A DNA stretch of 47,789 bases. Source: Betaproteobacteria bacterium (GTDB lineage: Bacteria > Pseudomonadota > Gammaproteobacteria > Burkholderiales > Burkholderiaceae_F). How positions within the stretch are numbered: position 1 is the first letter of the stretch; each line of letters opens with the position of its first letter. Below are positions 8,931-17,283 of this stretch, one piece after another. The translations under genes and the position numbers were made by a program. Location: contig VBCK01000119.1 in the NCBI GenBank assembly GCA_005882215.1, positions 1 to 47,789 of the forward strand, written 5' to 3'. The notes under the pieces were generated by a model. The model searched no databases. It was given only the letters and a program-made list of their open reading frames with translations, and had not been told where the DNA came from.

Positions 8931-8957
8931 AATTCGGCGCCGCAGACCTGAACTTTA
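8931..8957 (-). promoter_or_regulatory. Sigma-28 promoter of flgM-flgN
   Basis: On the minus strand TAAAGTTC is followed by exactly 11 bases and GCCGAATT, against the enterobacterial consensus TAAAGTTT-N11-GCCGATAA. The -10 end lies 37 bases upstream of the flgM start. Confidence 0.85.
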
Positions 8958-9032
8958 GCGGACCGATACGGGTTCATGACACGCGAATGCGGCGCGTTTT
9001 TCACGCCGAGCCACCCGCAGCTACCGTGGCCA

Positions 9033-9719
9033 TCAAAAAACCACCTCGACGATCCGGCCCTCGAGCGCGGTGCCGGTCAGGATCTTGCCAGATTCGACCC
9101 GCACACGCACGGGCCGTCCGACGGAGGCCCCAGCCAGTGCGACCCCGTCGGTCGTAATCGAGAAGCCGTTCCCGCGGCCGACCAGCTTGACCAGGTCGCC
9201 CTGGACCACCGCGGGCGCATCGGACAGCAGCGCCAGTCCGATCGGCTGTCCCGGTTCGATGCGCTTGGCCGGAACGCGCTGCCGAAGCTGGGACAGCTCG
9301 CGCGCGACGCCTTGCGGATCGCGCGTCCATTCGACTTCCTCGGTGCGGACGTCGTTCTCGCCGATCGCCTGCCCGGCCGGTAGAAGACGAGCCGCCACCA
9401 GAGCGGGGCCGACCACGCGCACCTGCACCGGAACGCTGATCGTCCATTGCGCCCCGGATACGCACCGCAAACCCACGAAGCTGCGGCCCCAAAGCCGCGC
9501 TCCACTGCGCAGGAACGGCTCGGCATGTTCGCAGGGCGCCAGCCGCAGTCTGGGATCGGCCTCGCCGATCGATATGTCGATGCGGGAAGCGCCCTCGATG
9601 GTGCCGAGCTCGCTCTGAACGAATTGGCGCACCGATTCGGTCGGCACCTGCGCACGCGCAGGTGCCGGCGCCAGCGCACTGGCGCAGACCGACCAAAAGA
9701 CGGTGAGGAGCAATCGCAT
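9033..9719 (-). CDS. flgA: P-ring assembly chaperone FlgA
   Basis: FlgA is the periplasmic chaperone for polymerisation of FlgI into the P ring. The start at 9719 is chosen because it begins a clean signal peptide (MRLLLTVFWSVCASALAPAP, then ARA); the open frame extends further upstream without FlgA character. The 228-residue product ends with an SAF-like domain: LLPAGQAIGENDVRTEEVEW, later VPAKRIEPGQPI, then GLALLSDAP and the C-terminal GKILTGTALEGRIVEVVF. It is divergent from flgB and upstream of flgM-flgN, with its own sigma-28-type promoter. flgA and flgM are 139 bases apart with a second promoter between them. Confidence 0.94.
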   Translation of the reverse strand: MRLLLTVFWSVCASALAPAPARAQVPTESVRQFVQSELGTIEGASRIDISIGEADPRLRLAPCEHAEPFLRSGARLWGRSFVGLRCVSGAQWTISVPVQVRVVGPALVAARLLPAGQAIGENDVRTEEVEWTRDPQGVARELSQLRQRVPAKRIEPGQPIGLALLSDAPAVVQGDLVKLVGRGNGFSITTDGVALAGASVGRPVRVRVESGKILTGTALEGRIVEVVF

Positions 9720-9814
9720 GACCGAAAGCTTAAGACGCGCGCCCTCCTCCGATGGCGGAAGAAGGTGTGCGCGACCCGGACTTATCGGTGGATCGATGTT
9801 GCCCCTCGTCGGAA

Positions 9815-9841
9815 TAATCGGCATCAGCCCAAAAGACTTTA
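9815..9841 (-). promoter_or_regulatory. Sigma-28 promoter of flgA
   Basis: On the minus strand TAAAGTCT is followed by 11 bases and GCCGATTA, seven of eight matches in the -10 and seven of eight in the -35. It lies in the flgA-flgB divergent gap, 95 bases upstream of the flgA start and pointing towards it. Confidence 0.8.
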
Positions 9842-9865
9842 GGCCCCGCCGGGGCGCGATCTCAG

Positions 9866-10285
9866 ATGCCAACCACACCGATCGACCGCATGACGGCAAC
9901 GCTCGACTTTCAGGCCGCCGCGCTCGGCCTGCAGGCGCAGCGTGCGAAGGTCCTGGCGTCGAACATCGCCAACGCCGATACGCCGAATTACCAGGCCAAA
10001 GACTTCGAATTCGGGCAGGCCCTCTCCCAGGCGACTCAGGCCGCGATCGGCAACGCCAGCGCGCCGGCGCGCACGCATCCGGCGCACCTGTCGGCGCCGG
10101 GAACGGCCGCTGCGGCCCCCGCCTTGCAATACCGGCAGCCGCTGCAGTCCGCGCTGGACGGCAACACGGTCGACCTGGACACCGAACGGGCCGCCTTCGC
10201 GGAAAACTCCATCCGCTACGAGGCGACGTTGCGCTTCCTGAACGGTCAGATCAAGACGATGTTGACCGCGATCAATGGCCAGTAA
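9866..10285 (+). CDS. flgB: Flagellar proximal rod protein FlgB
   Basis: FlgB is a proximal rod subunit exported through the flagellar gate. The 139-residue product contains the N-terminal rod/hook signature (LDFQAAALGLQAQRAKVLAS, then NIANADTPNYQAKDFEF) and the C-terminal helix pattern (VDLDTERAAFAENSIRYEAT). It opens the flgBCDEFGHIJKL operon. A start at 9866 gives normal length; an internal ATG at 9890 is possible but would remove six residues ahead of the conserved region. The ribosome binding site is weak. No sigma-28 site points in this direction, as expected for a middle-class operon. Confidence 0.95.
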   Translation: MPTTPIDRMTATLDFQAAALGLQAQRAKVLASNIANADTPNYQAKDFEFGQALSQATQAAIGNASAPARTHPAHLSAPGTAAAAPALQYRQPLQSALDGNTVDLDTERAAFAENSIRYEATLRFLNGQIKTMLTAINGQ

Positions 10286-10348
10286 ATACCGCCGTAGATG
10301 GGCGCGCTGGCGGCGCACGTTGTGCGCACGCCCGTAAAAGGAGTCGGT

Positions 10349-10753
10349 ATGTCGCTCTTCAAGATTTTCGATGTGTCCGGCTCGGCCATCTCGGCCCAGA
10401 GCCAGCGCCTGAACGTGGTCGCCAGCAACCTGGCCAACGCGGAATCGATTGCAGGTGCCGACGGCCAGCCATACAAGGCTCGCCAGGTGGTGTTCCAGAC
10501 CCAGAACCTCGGGGATCCCGGCGCGGCCGGCGTGCGCGTGACGCAGGTGGTTCAGGACAACACGCCGGCGCGGCGCATTCACGACCCGTCCAATCCGATG
10601 GCGGATGCGGACGGAATGGTCACGATGCCGAACGTCAATCCGGTCGAGGAGATGGTGAACATGATCTCGGCCTCGCGCAGCTACCAGACCAACGTCGACG
10701 TGATGAATACGGCCAAGAGCCTGCTGCAGAAAGTGCTGCAGCTGGGCACGTAA
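10349..10753 (+). CDS. flgC: Flagellar proximal rod protein FlgC
   Basis: A 134-residue rod subunit. The N-terminus reads [20 protein letters not shown], followed by the rod signature [11 protein letters not shown]; the C-terminus has [20 protein letters not shown], the conserved C-terminal coil of rod and hook proteins. The start at 10349 is preceded by AAAAGGAG and matches family length; an in-frame start at 10298 would add 17 unsupported residues. It lies 63 bases after flgB and 11 before flgD. Confidence 0.96.
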   Translation: MSLFKIFDVSGSAISAQSQRLNVVASNLANAESIAGADGQPYKARQVVFQTQNLGDPGAAGVRVTQVVQDNTPARRIHDPSNPMADADGMVTMPNVNPVEEMVNMISASRSYQTNVDVMNTAKSLLQKVLQLGT

Positions 10754-10764
10754 GGAGCGAAACC

Positions 10765-11493
10765 ATGACCGTCCACGCGACCAGCGCACTGGCCAGCCCG
10801 TTGCAGCAGACGCCGACCGGCGCGAGCAGCGCGACCGCAACGAGCTCGAGCGCGACCGGAACCAGCGCCCAGAGCCTGTCCGATACGTTCCTGAAGCTGC
10901 TGGTCGCTCAGATGAAGAACCAGGACCCGCTGAACCCGGTCGACAACTCGCAAGTGACCTCCCAGATGGCGCAGATCAGCACGGTCACCGGGATCAGCAG
11001 CCTGAACAGCACAGTCAGCCAGCTGGTGTCGCAGTTGCAGCAGAGCCAGGCCGTGCAGTCGACCCAGCTCGCCGGTCACACCGTTCTGGTGCCGGGCAGC
11101 TCGCTGACGCTGGCGAGCACCGGGGCCAGCGGCTCGAGCTCGAGCCCGGCGCTGGCCGCCTACGGCGGCTTCTCGCTGACGCAGGCGGCCGACTCGGTCA
11201 GCGTGGCCGTGAAGGATTCGACCGGCGCGACGGTGCGCACGATCAACCTGGGCGCGCTCGGCGCGGGCCTGCAGGACTTCAGCTGGGACGGCGCGACCGA
11301 CAGCGGGGCTCAGGCCGCCGCGGGCAGCTACTCGTATACGGTGACCGCCAAGGCGGCCGGCCAGAGCGTCAGCGCGACCACCTACAGCGCGCAGCAGGTG
11401 GTCGGCGTGGCGCCCCAGTCCGATGGCACCTTGCAATTCCTGCTGTCCAACGGCTCGCAGGTCGGTTTCAGCTCGATCGCGCAGATGCAGTAG
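10765..11493 (+). CDS. flgD: Hook scaffold/capping protein FlgD
   Basis: FlgD caps the growing hook and is later discarded. The 242-residue product carries the conserved N-terminal block (LSDTFLKLLVAQMKNQDPLN, then PVDNSQVTSQMAQIS) and the C-terminal beta-rich domain (GALGAGLQDFSWDGATDSGA, then YSYTVTAKA). The start is set by TAAGGAG, which overlaps the flgC stop. The N-terminal 35 residues are Ser/Thr/Ala-rich as usual for an export signal. Confidence 0.96.
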   Translation: MTVHATSALASPLQQTPTGASSATATSSSATGTSAQSLSDTFLKLLVAQMKNQDPLNPVDNSQVTSQMAQISTVTGISSLNSTVSQLVSQLQQSQAVQSTQLAGHTVLVPGSSLTLASTGASGSSSSPALAAYGGFSLTQAADSVSVAVKDSTGATVRTINLGALGAGLQDFSWDGATDSGAQAAAGSYSYTVTAKAAGQSVSATTYSAQQVVGVAPQSDGTLQFLLSNGSQVGFSSIAQMQ

Positions 11494-11525
11494 CGACTTG
11501 GCATTGACTTGAACGGGAGAACGAC

Positions 11526-12746
11526 ATGAGTTTCGAACAGGCCCTGTCGGGCTTGAACGCCGCAACGGAAAACCTCGACGCGATCGGCAACAACATCGCC
11601 AACGCTTCCACCATCGGCTTCAAGCAGGGACGGGCCGAATTCGCCGACGTATTCGCGGCATCGATGGCTGGCGGCTCCGGGACCCAGATCGGCATCGGCA
11701 CGCGCCTGGCGGCGGTCAGCCCCCAGTTCACTCAGGGCAACATCACGACCACCGGCAATCCGATGGACGTGGCGATCAACGGCCAGGGCCTGTTCCGGAT
11801 CGCCCATAACGGCGCGATCAGCTATTCGCGCGACGGCGAGTTTTCGCTCGACAAGAACGGCTTCATCGTCAACAGCAGCGGCGGGCAGCTCACCGGCTAT
11901 CCCGCCAACGCGAACGGCACCATCAGTCCCGGCACGCCGGTTCCGATGCAGCTGTCGCTGGCCAATATCGCGCCGAAGTCGACCACCAATGCCAGCCTGT
12001 CGCTGAACCTGGATTCGCGCTCGACCACGCCCACGGCCGCATTCAACATAACAGACCCGACCTCGTACAACTCCTCGACCGCGCAGACCGTCTACGACTC
12101 GGAGGGCAACTCGCACACGCTGTCCCTGTACTTCCGCACGACCGGGTCCAACGCCTGGTCCGTGTACGCGGCCGCCGACGGTTCGGTGCTGAATAGCGGC
12201 AGTGCGATCGGCACCTTGAGCTTCGGCAGCTCCGGCACGCTGGCCGCCGACGTCACGATGAATCCGTCGATTGCGCTCACCAACGGCGCGGCTTCGCCGC
12301 TGACGTTTGCGCTGAAGTTTCCGGCCGCATCGACCAGCCAGTACGGCGCCAGCTTCGCGGTCAGCGCCAATTCGCAAGACGGCTACACGACCGGGCAGCT
12401 GTCGGGCTTTGCGATCGGCTCCGATGGCATCGTGCAGGGTCGCTACAGCAACGGACAGACCCGCGACCAGGGCCAGATCGCACTGGCCAATTTCATCAAT
12501 CCCCAGGGCCTGGTGGCGCTGGGCGGCAACCAGTGGGCCGAGTCCTCGAGCTCCGGCCAGCCGCTGGTTGGATCTCCTTCGACCGGCAGCAACGGGGTCT
12601 TGCAGGCTGGAGCGCTGGAGAGCTCGAACGTCGACATCACGACCGAACTGGTCGCGATGATCACTGCGCAGCGCGTCTACCAGGCCAACGCCGAGACGAT
12701 CAAGACGCAGGATCAGGTGCAGCAGACGCTGACCAACCTTCGCTAA
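11526..12746 (+). CDS. flgE: Flagellar hook protein FlgE
   Basis: FlgE polymerises into the hook. The 406-residue product has the N-terminal D0 helix (MSFEQALSGLNAATENLDAI, then GNNIANASTIGFKQGRAEF), the FlgE-type central beta domains (TGNPMDVAINGQGLFRI) and the C-terminal D0 helix (SSNVDITTELVAMITAQRVY, then QANAETIKTQDQVQQTL). Length is at the usual 400-residue size. A good ribosome binding site (GGGAGAA) precedes the ATG. It is downstream of flgD by 32 bases. Confidence 0.97.
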   Translation: MSFEQALSGLNAATENLDAIGNNIANASTIGFKQGRAEFADVFAASMAGGSGTQIGIGTRLAAVSPQFTQGNITTTGNPMDVAINGQGLFRIAHNGAISYSRDGEFSLDKNGFIVNSSGGQLTGYPANANGTISPGTPVPMQLSLANIAPKSTTNASLSLNLDSRSTTPTAAFNITDPTSYNSSTAQTVYDSEGNSHTLSLYFRTTGSNAWSVYAAADGSVLNSGSAIGTLSFGSSGTLAADVTMNPSIALTNGAASPLTFALKFPAASTSQYGASFAVSANSQDGYTTGQLSGFAIGSDGIVQGRYSNGQTRDQGQIALANFINPQGLVALGGNQWAESSSSGQPLVGSPSTGSNGVLQAGALESSNVDITTELVAMITAQRVYQANAETIKTQDQVQQTLTNLR

Positions 12747-12767
12747 TTGACTTGACGCCGCCCCGCC

Positions 12768-13502
12768 ATGGACAGACTCATATACACCTCGATGAGCGGG
12801 GCCAAGTACCTGCTGGAGCGGCAGGCGACGCTGGCCAACAACCTCGCCAACGCGACCACCACCGGCTTTCGGGCCGATACGGTCGGGCTGCGGGCGGTGC
12901 CGGCGGTCAGCCCTCAGGCGGGAACGCGCGTGTTCACGGTCGAGACCACCACGGGCGCCGACTTTTCGCAGGGGCCGACGACGGCCACCGGCCGCACGCT
13001 GGACGTGGCGATCCAGGGGCAAGGCTGGCTCACCGTGCAGGCCGGCGATGGTTCGGAAGCCTATACCCGGAACGGCTCATTGCAGCTCGGGCCGGACGGA
13101 ACGCTTCAGCTTCCGAACGGGCTTCAGGTGCAGGGTACGGGCGGACCGATCTCGATCCCGGCCGACGCGCAGTCGGTGCTGATCGCCACCGACGGCACGG
13201 TCTCCGTGAAAGCGGCCAGTTCCAAGACCCCGACCACCGTCGGGCAGCTGAAGCTGGTCAACCCGCCGATCTCGGACCTGGCCAAGGGCACCGACGGCCT
13301 TTTCAGGACCCAAAGCGGTGCGCCGGCCGATCCCGATGCTTCCGTGAAAGTGGCCGACGGCACGCTGGAGGGCAGCAACGTGAACGTGGTGGAGGCGATG
13401 GTCGGAATGATCGCGGCCTCACGACAGTTCGAGATGCAGATGAAGATGCTCAGCACCGCCGAGCAGAATGAACAGAAGGCGAGCGCCGTTCTCGGCGCTT
13501 GA
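12768..13502 (+). CDS. flgF: Flagellar proximal rod protein FlgF
   Basis: A 244-residue rod subunit. It begins [20 protein letters not shown] and has [20 protein letters not shown], the beta-domain motif [16 protein letters not shown] and the C-terminal coil [20 protein letters not shown]. The order flgE-flgF-flgG and sequence agree. The ribosome binding site upstream of the ATG is poor, which suggests dependence on translation from flgE 21 bases away. Confidence 0.95.
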   Translation: MDRLIYTSMSGAKYLLERQATLANNLANATTTGFRADTVGLRAVPAVSPQAGTRVFTVETTTGADFSQGPTTATGRTLDVAIQGQGWLTVQAGDGSEAYTRNGSLQLGPDGTLQLPNGLQVQGTGGPISIPADAQSVLIATDGTVSVKAASSKTPTTVGQLKLVNPPISDLAKGTDGLFRTQSGAPADPDASVKVADGTLEGSNVNVVEAMVGMIAASRQFEMQMKMLSTAEQNEQKASAVLGA

Positions 13503-13549
13503 TCGGGGCAAGACGGCGCATTCGCCATCCACACTCACGGAGTACGCAA

Positions 13550-14332
13550 ATGATCAGGAGCCTTTGGATCGCCAAGACCGGCATGGACGCCCAGCAGACG
13601 CAGCTGGACGTCATCTCCAACAACCTGGCGAACGTCGGCACCAACGGATACAAGCGGCAGGTCGCTGAGTTCGAGGATCTGCTGTACCAGAATCTGCGCC
13701 AGGCAGGGGCGAGCTCCTCGCAGCAGACCCAACTGCCCACCGGACTGCAGCTGGGTACCGGCGTGCAGCTGGTTGCGACCCCGCGCGTGTTCTCGCAGGG
13801 CAATCTGCAGCAGACCGGCAACCAATTCGACATGGCCATCAACGGCCACGGCTTCTTCCAGGTCCAGTTGCCGGACGGCACGACCGCCTACACGCGTGAC
13901 GGCACGTTCCATATCGACGCGGCGGGCCAGCTGGTGAACAACTCGGGCTTTGCGCTGACGCCGGCCGTCACGATCCCGCCCACCGCGCAGTCGGTGACGA
14001 TCGGGGCCGACGGAACGGTCAGCGTCACGCTGCCGGGCCAGTCCAATGCACAGAACATCGGCACCATCCAGCTGGCCGGTTTCATCAATCCGGCCGGGCT
14101 CGAGTCCAAGGGGCAGAACCTGTTCGCCGAAACGTCCGCCTCCGGTACGCCGAGCGCCAACACGCCGGGAACCAGCGGGCTGGGCACGCTGCAGCAGGGC
14201 TACGTCGAGACCAGCAACGTGAACGTGGTCCAGGAGCTGGTATCGATGATCCAGACCCAGCGCGCCTACGAGCTGAACTCGAAGGCGATCTCCACATCGG
14301 ATCAGATGCTGGGGCGCCTGTCGCAAATGTAA
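13550..14332 (+). CDS. flgG: Flagellar distal rod protein FlgG
   Basis: FlgG forms the distal rod. The product has exactly the usual 260 residues: [40 protein letters not shown], then [20 protein letters not shown] and the C-terminal [20 protein letters not shown]. The ATG at 13550 was chosen over an upstream in-frame start at 13499, which would overlap flgF and add residues foreign to the family. The stop codon shares one base with the flgH start. Confidence 0.97.
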   Translation: MIRSLWIAKTGMDAQQTQLDVISNNLANVGTNGYKRQVAEFEDLLYQNLRQAGASSSQQTQLPTGLQLGTGVQLVATPRVFSQGNLQQTGNQFDMAINGHGFFQVQLPDGTTAYTRDGTFHIDAAGQLVNNSGFALTPAVTIPPTAQSVTIGADGTVSVTLPGQSNAQNIGTIQLAGFINPAGLESKGQNLFAETSASGTPSANTPGTSGLGTLQQGYVETSNVNVVQELVSMIQTQRAYELNSKAISTSDQMLGRLSQM

Positions 14333-15012
14333 TGAGACCGTCTTCCCGATCCACCGTCTGGATGCTGCTGCCCGCCCTGTTGGCGCTGGGCGGCTGCGCG
14401 TCGCCGCGCGATTCGATCAGGGTCAACTCGGTGACCACGGCCCGGCCGCAGCCGATCCTGGCGCAGGAGGAGCCGACCGGGGCGATCTTTCGGCCGCGCG
14501 GCAATCTGCTGCTGTTCGAGGATTACCGGCCGCGGGCGATCGGCGACGTGCTGACGATCCAGCTGAACGAGACGCTCAACGCCAGCCAGAGCGCGACCTC
14601 GGCAACCGAGAAGAAGAGCAGCGCGACCGCCGTGCTGCCGAAGGTCAAGGGTGTGCTCGGAATGGCGATCAATGGCTTGAACACCACCGCCAGCGCCGAC
14701 AACGCATTCAACGGGACCGGCGCCACGTCGTCCTCGGGCCTGTTCACCGGGACCATCACGGTGACCGTGATCGAGGTGCTGGCCAACGGAAACCTGATGG
14801 TGGCCGGCGAGAAGCAGATCGGAATCCGCGAAAATTCCGAGGTACTGCGCTTCTCGGGCGTGGTCAATCCAGCGCAGATCCAGTACGGCAACGTGATCAG
14901 TTCGAGCCAGGTCGCCGACGCGCGGCTCGACTACCGGGGCGGCGGCAACATCGAGCAGGCGCAGATCCAGGGCTGGCTCGGGCGCTTCTTCAACTCATGG
15001 TCGCCGTTTTGA
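14332..15012 (+). CDS. flgH: Flagellar L-ring lipoprotein FlgH
   Basis: FlgH builds the outer-membrane L ring. The 226-residue precursor has a lipoprotein signal with lipobox LGGC (cysteine at residue 22). The mature part contains [49 protein letters not shown] and the C-terminal [17 protein letters not shown] typical of the family. The ATG overlaps the flgG stop (TAATG), and the 3' end overlaps flgI by 16 bases, so flgG-flgH-flgI are likely coupled in translation. Confidence 0.97.
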   Translation: MRPSSRSTVWMLLPALLALGGCASPRDSIRVNSVTTARPQPILAQEEPTGAIFRPRGNLLLFEDYRPRAIGDVLTIQLNETLNASQSATSATEKKSSATAVLPKVKGVLGMAINGLNTTASADNAFNGTGATSSSGLFTGTITVTVIEVLANGNLMVAGEKQIGIRENSEVLRFSGVVNPAQIQYGNVISSSQVADARLDYRGGGNIEQAQIQGWLGRFFNSWSPF

Positions 15013-16157
15013 CGGGCGCTTGCGCAGCCCGGCGGCGCGCCTGGCCGGTCCTCGCACTGGCCTGCGCGTTCGCGCTCGGGCTCGCGCTTGAGCTCGGCCT
15101 GATCGCGCCGGCGCAGGCCGAACGGATACGCGACCTGGCCAGCGTTCAGGGCGTGCGTGGCAACCAGCTGATCGGCTACGGTCTGGTGGTCGGCCTGGAC
15201 GGCAGCGGCGACCAGACCACGCAGACGCCGTTCACGGTGCAGAGCCTGCAGTCGATGCTGACCCAGCTCGGCATCACGCTGCCCCCGGGAACCAATCCTC
15301 AACTGAAGAACGTCGCCGCGGTGATGGTGACCGCGGGGTTGCCGTCGTTCGCGCGGCCCGGACAGCAGCTCGACGTGACCGTTTCGTCGCTCGGAAACGC
15401 GCGCAGCCTGAGGGGCGGCACACTGCTGATGACGCCGCTGAAGGGCGCAGACGGACAGATCTACGCGGTAGCCCAGGGCAACGTGCTGGTGGGCGGGGCC
15501 GGGGCCGCTCAGGGCGGATCGAAGGTGCAGATCAACCACCTTGCGGCCGGACGGGTACCGGACGGCGCCACGGTCGAACGCGCGGTGGCCTCTCCGTTCC
15601 TGCAAGGCGAAACCATCTCGCTGGAGCTGAACTCGACCGATTTTTCGACTGCGCAGGCGATGACCGACGCCATCAACACCGAGCTGGGTGAAGGCACGGC
15701 GCACGCGCTGGATGGCCGCGTGATCGACGTGAAAGCTCCCACCGACCCGGACCGGCGCGTGCGCTTCATGGCGCAACTGGAGAATCTGCAGGTGGCGTCG
15801 ATCGAGCCGACCGCCCGCGTGATCGTGAACGCGCGCACCGGCTCGATTGCGATAAACCGCACGGTATCTCTGGAGCCGGCCGCGATCGCGCACGGCAACC
15901 TGTCGGTGACGATCACCTCCACGCCGGTGGTGTCGCAGCCCGGCCCGTTGTCGGGCGGACAGACCACGGTGACCGAGAGAACGGACATCCAGCTCAAGCA
16001 GGATGGCGGGGTACTGATGAAGCTGCCCTCGGCCGCCAATCTGGCCGACCTGGTCAAGGCGCTGAACTCGCTGGGAGCCAATCCGGCCGATCTGGTCGCC
16101 ATCCTGCAGGCCCTGAAGGCGGCCGGCGCCCTGCGCGCCGACCTTGAAGTCATCTGA
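14997..16157 (+). CDS. flgI: Flagellar P-ring protein FlgI
   Basis: FlgI forms the periplasmic P ring around the rod, with FlgA as chaperone. The 386-residue precursor has a long signal sequence ending about residue 41 (LIAPAQA before [20 protein letters not shown]). Conserved family blocks follow: [55 protein letters not shown]. It ends with [20 protein letters not shown]. The start overlaps flgH by 16 bases. Confidence 0.97.
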   Translation: MVAVLTGACAARRRAWPVLALACAFALGLALELGLIAPAQAERIRDLASVQGVRGNQLIGYGLVVGLDGSGDQTTQTPFTVQSLQSMLTQLGITLPPGTNPQLKNVAAVMVTAGLPSFARPGQQLDVTVSSLGNARSLRGGTLLMTPLKGADGQIYAVAQGNVLVGGAGAAQGGSKVQINHLAAGRVPDGATVERAVASPFLQGETISLELNSTDFSTAQAMTDAINTELGEGTAHALDGRVIDVKAPTDPDRRVRFMAQLENLQVASIEPTARVIVNARTGSIAINRTVSLEPAAIAHGNLSVTITSTPVVSQPGPLSGGQTTVTERTDIQLKQDGGVLMKLPSAANLADLVKALNSLGANPADLVAILQALKAAGALRADLEVI

Positions 16158-16309
16158 GTAGCCGAGACTCGAAAAGTGAGCGACACCTCTCATTGGCTGG
16201 GGGAGCACGAGGGGGCCAGCCGAGCCTCCTCGTTTTCTTCCTCCCGGGTTTCGGCCAATAGCCGTGCTGATGTCGAAGCTACGGCTGCATGGATTCCGGA
16301 GCTGTAGCT

Positions 16310-17221
16310 ATGGACCCGAAAGGCTTGGGCGCCGGGATCGGACAGGTGGCGAGCGGCCTGGCGGCCGACAGCCGCTCGCTGGAGGAGCTCAAGCGCGCCG
16401 CGCGCGACGATCCGCGCCAGGCGGTGAAGAAGGTCGCCACGCAGTTCGAGGCGCTTTTCATGCAGATGGTGATGAAGAGCATGCGTGAGGCGACGCTGCG
16501 CTCGGGACTGCTGGATTCGCAGGAACAGGATATGTATCGCGGCATGCTGGACCAGCAGGTGGCCCAGCAGATCGCCGCCAGCGGCACCGGACTGTCGGAT
16601 CTGATTGCGCGCCAGCTCGCGCGCCAGCTTCCGAGCGCGCCGCCGGCGGCGACGACGCCGGCAACCGGCGTCGCCCCGGCCGCGCCGCCCGCGCCTACAG
16701 TGGCCGCGCCCACAGCGGCCACGCCGTCCGAATCGGGTCCTCCATCGGTCGAGGCCCAGCGCGATTTCATGCGGCAGCACTGGGCCGATGCGGTGCGCGC
16801 GCAGCAGCTCACCGGCGTTCCCGCGAGCTTCGTTCTGGGCCAGGCTGCGCTCGAATCGGGCTGGGGCCGCCGCGAGATTCGCGCACCCGACGGTGCACCG
16901 AGCCACAACCTGTTCGGGATCAAGGCCGGCTCGGGCTGGCAGGGCAAGACCGTACCGATCACGACCACCGAGTTTGACGGCGGTACGCCCCGCAAGACGG
17001 TCCAGAGCTTTCGCGCCTACGACAGTTACGCAGCCGCTTTCGAGGACTGGGCATTGACGATCGGGCGTAACCGGCGCTACTCGGAGGCAGTCGCTTCGGC
17101 CGGCAACGCCGGCGGCTTCGCCTTCGGCATGCAGCGGGCCGGCTATTCGACCGACCCGACCTACGCCCAGAAGCTGGCACACGTCATCCAGACGGCCTCG
17201 TCGATCGGCGGGACCGGATGA
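16310..17221 (+). CDS. flgJ: Rod-binding peptidoglycan hydrolase FlgJ
   Basis: FlgJ opens the peptidoglycan for the rod. The 303-residue product has both expected parts. The N-terminal rod-chaperone domain reads VKKVATQFEALFMQMVMKSM, then DMYRGMLDQQVAQQIA. After an Ala/Pro-rich linker (about residues 105-140) comes the glucosaminidase domain, with FVLGQAALESGWGRREI, HNLFGIKAGSGWQGKTV and FRAYDSYAAAFEDWALTIGR; the glutamate of ALESGWG is the expected catalytic residue. The ATG at 16310 is preceded by GGAG at good spacing; an in-frame ATG at 16289 lacks one. Confidence 0.96.
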   Translation: MDPKGLGAGIGQVASGLAADSRSLEELKRAARDDPRQAVKKVATQFEALFMQMVMKSMREATLRSGLLDSQEQDMYRGMLDQQVAQQIAASGTGLSDLIARQLARQLPSAPPAATTPATGVAPAAPPAPTVAAPTAATPSESGPPSVEAQRDFMRQHWADAVRAQQLTGVPASFVLGQAALESGWGRREIRAPDGAPSHNLFGIKAGSGWQGKTVPITTTEFDGGTPRKTVQSFRAYDSYAAAFEDWALTIGRNRRYSEAVASAGNAGGFAFGMQRAGYSTDPTYAQKLAHVIQTASSIGGTG

Positions 17222-17230
17222 ACGGGCTGC

Positions 17231-17257
17231 TTAACTTCGGGCGCCTGCTGCCGATGA
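17231..17257 (+). promoter_or_regulatory. Internal sigma-28 promoter upstream of flgK
   Basis: TTAACTTC, an 11-base spacer and GCCGATGA fit the sigma-28 consensus. The site lies in the 62-base flgJ-flgK gap, with the -10 end 26 bases upstream of the flgK ATG. It would let FliA drive flgKL separately from the flgB-J genes. Confidence 0.75.
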
Positions 17258-17283
17258 TATTCGCAACGGCAGGGTGAGCACCA

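Noticed and set aside
9786-9805. GTGGATCGATGTTGC as a sigma-54 promoter for flgB
   Set aside because: Spacing is one base short and only the -12 part matches well.
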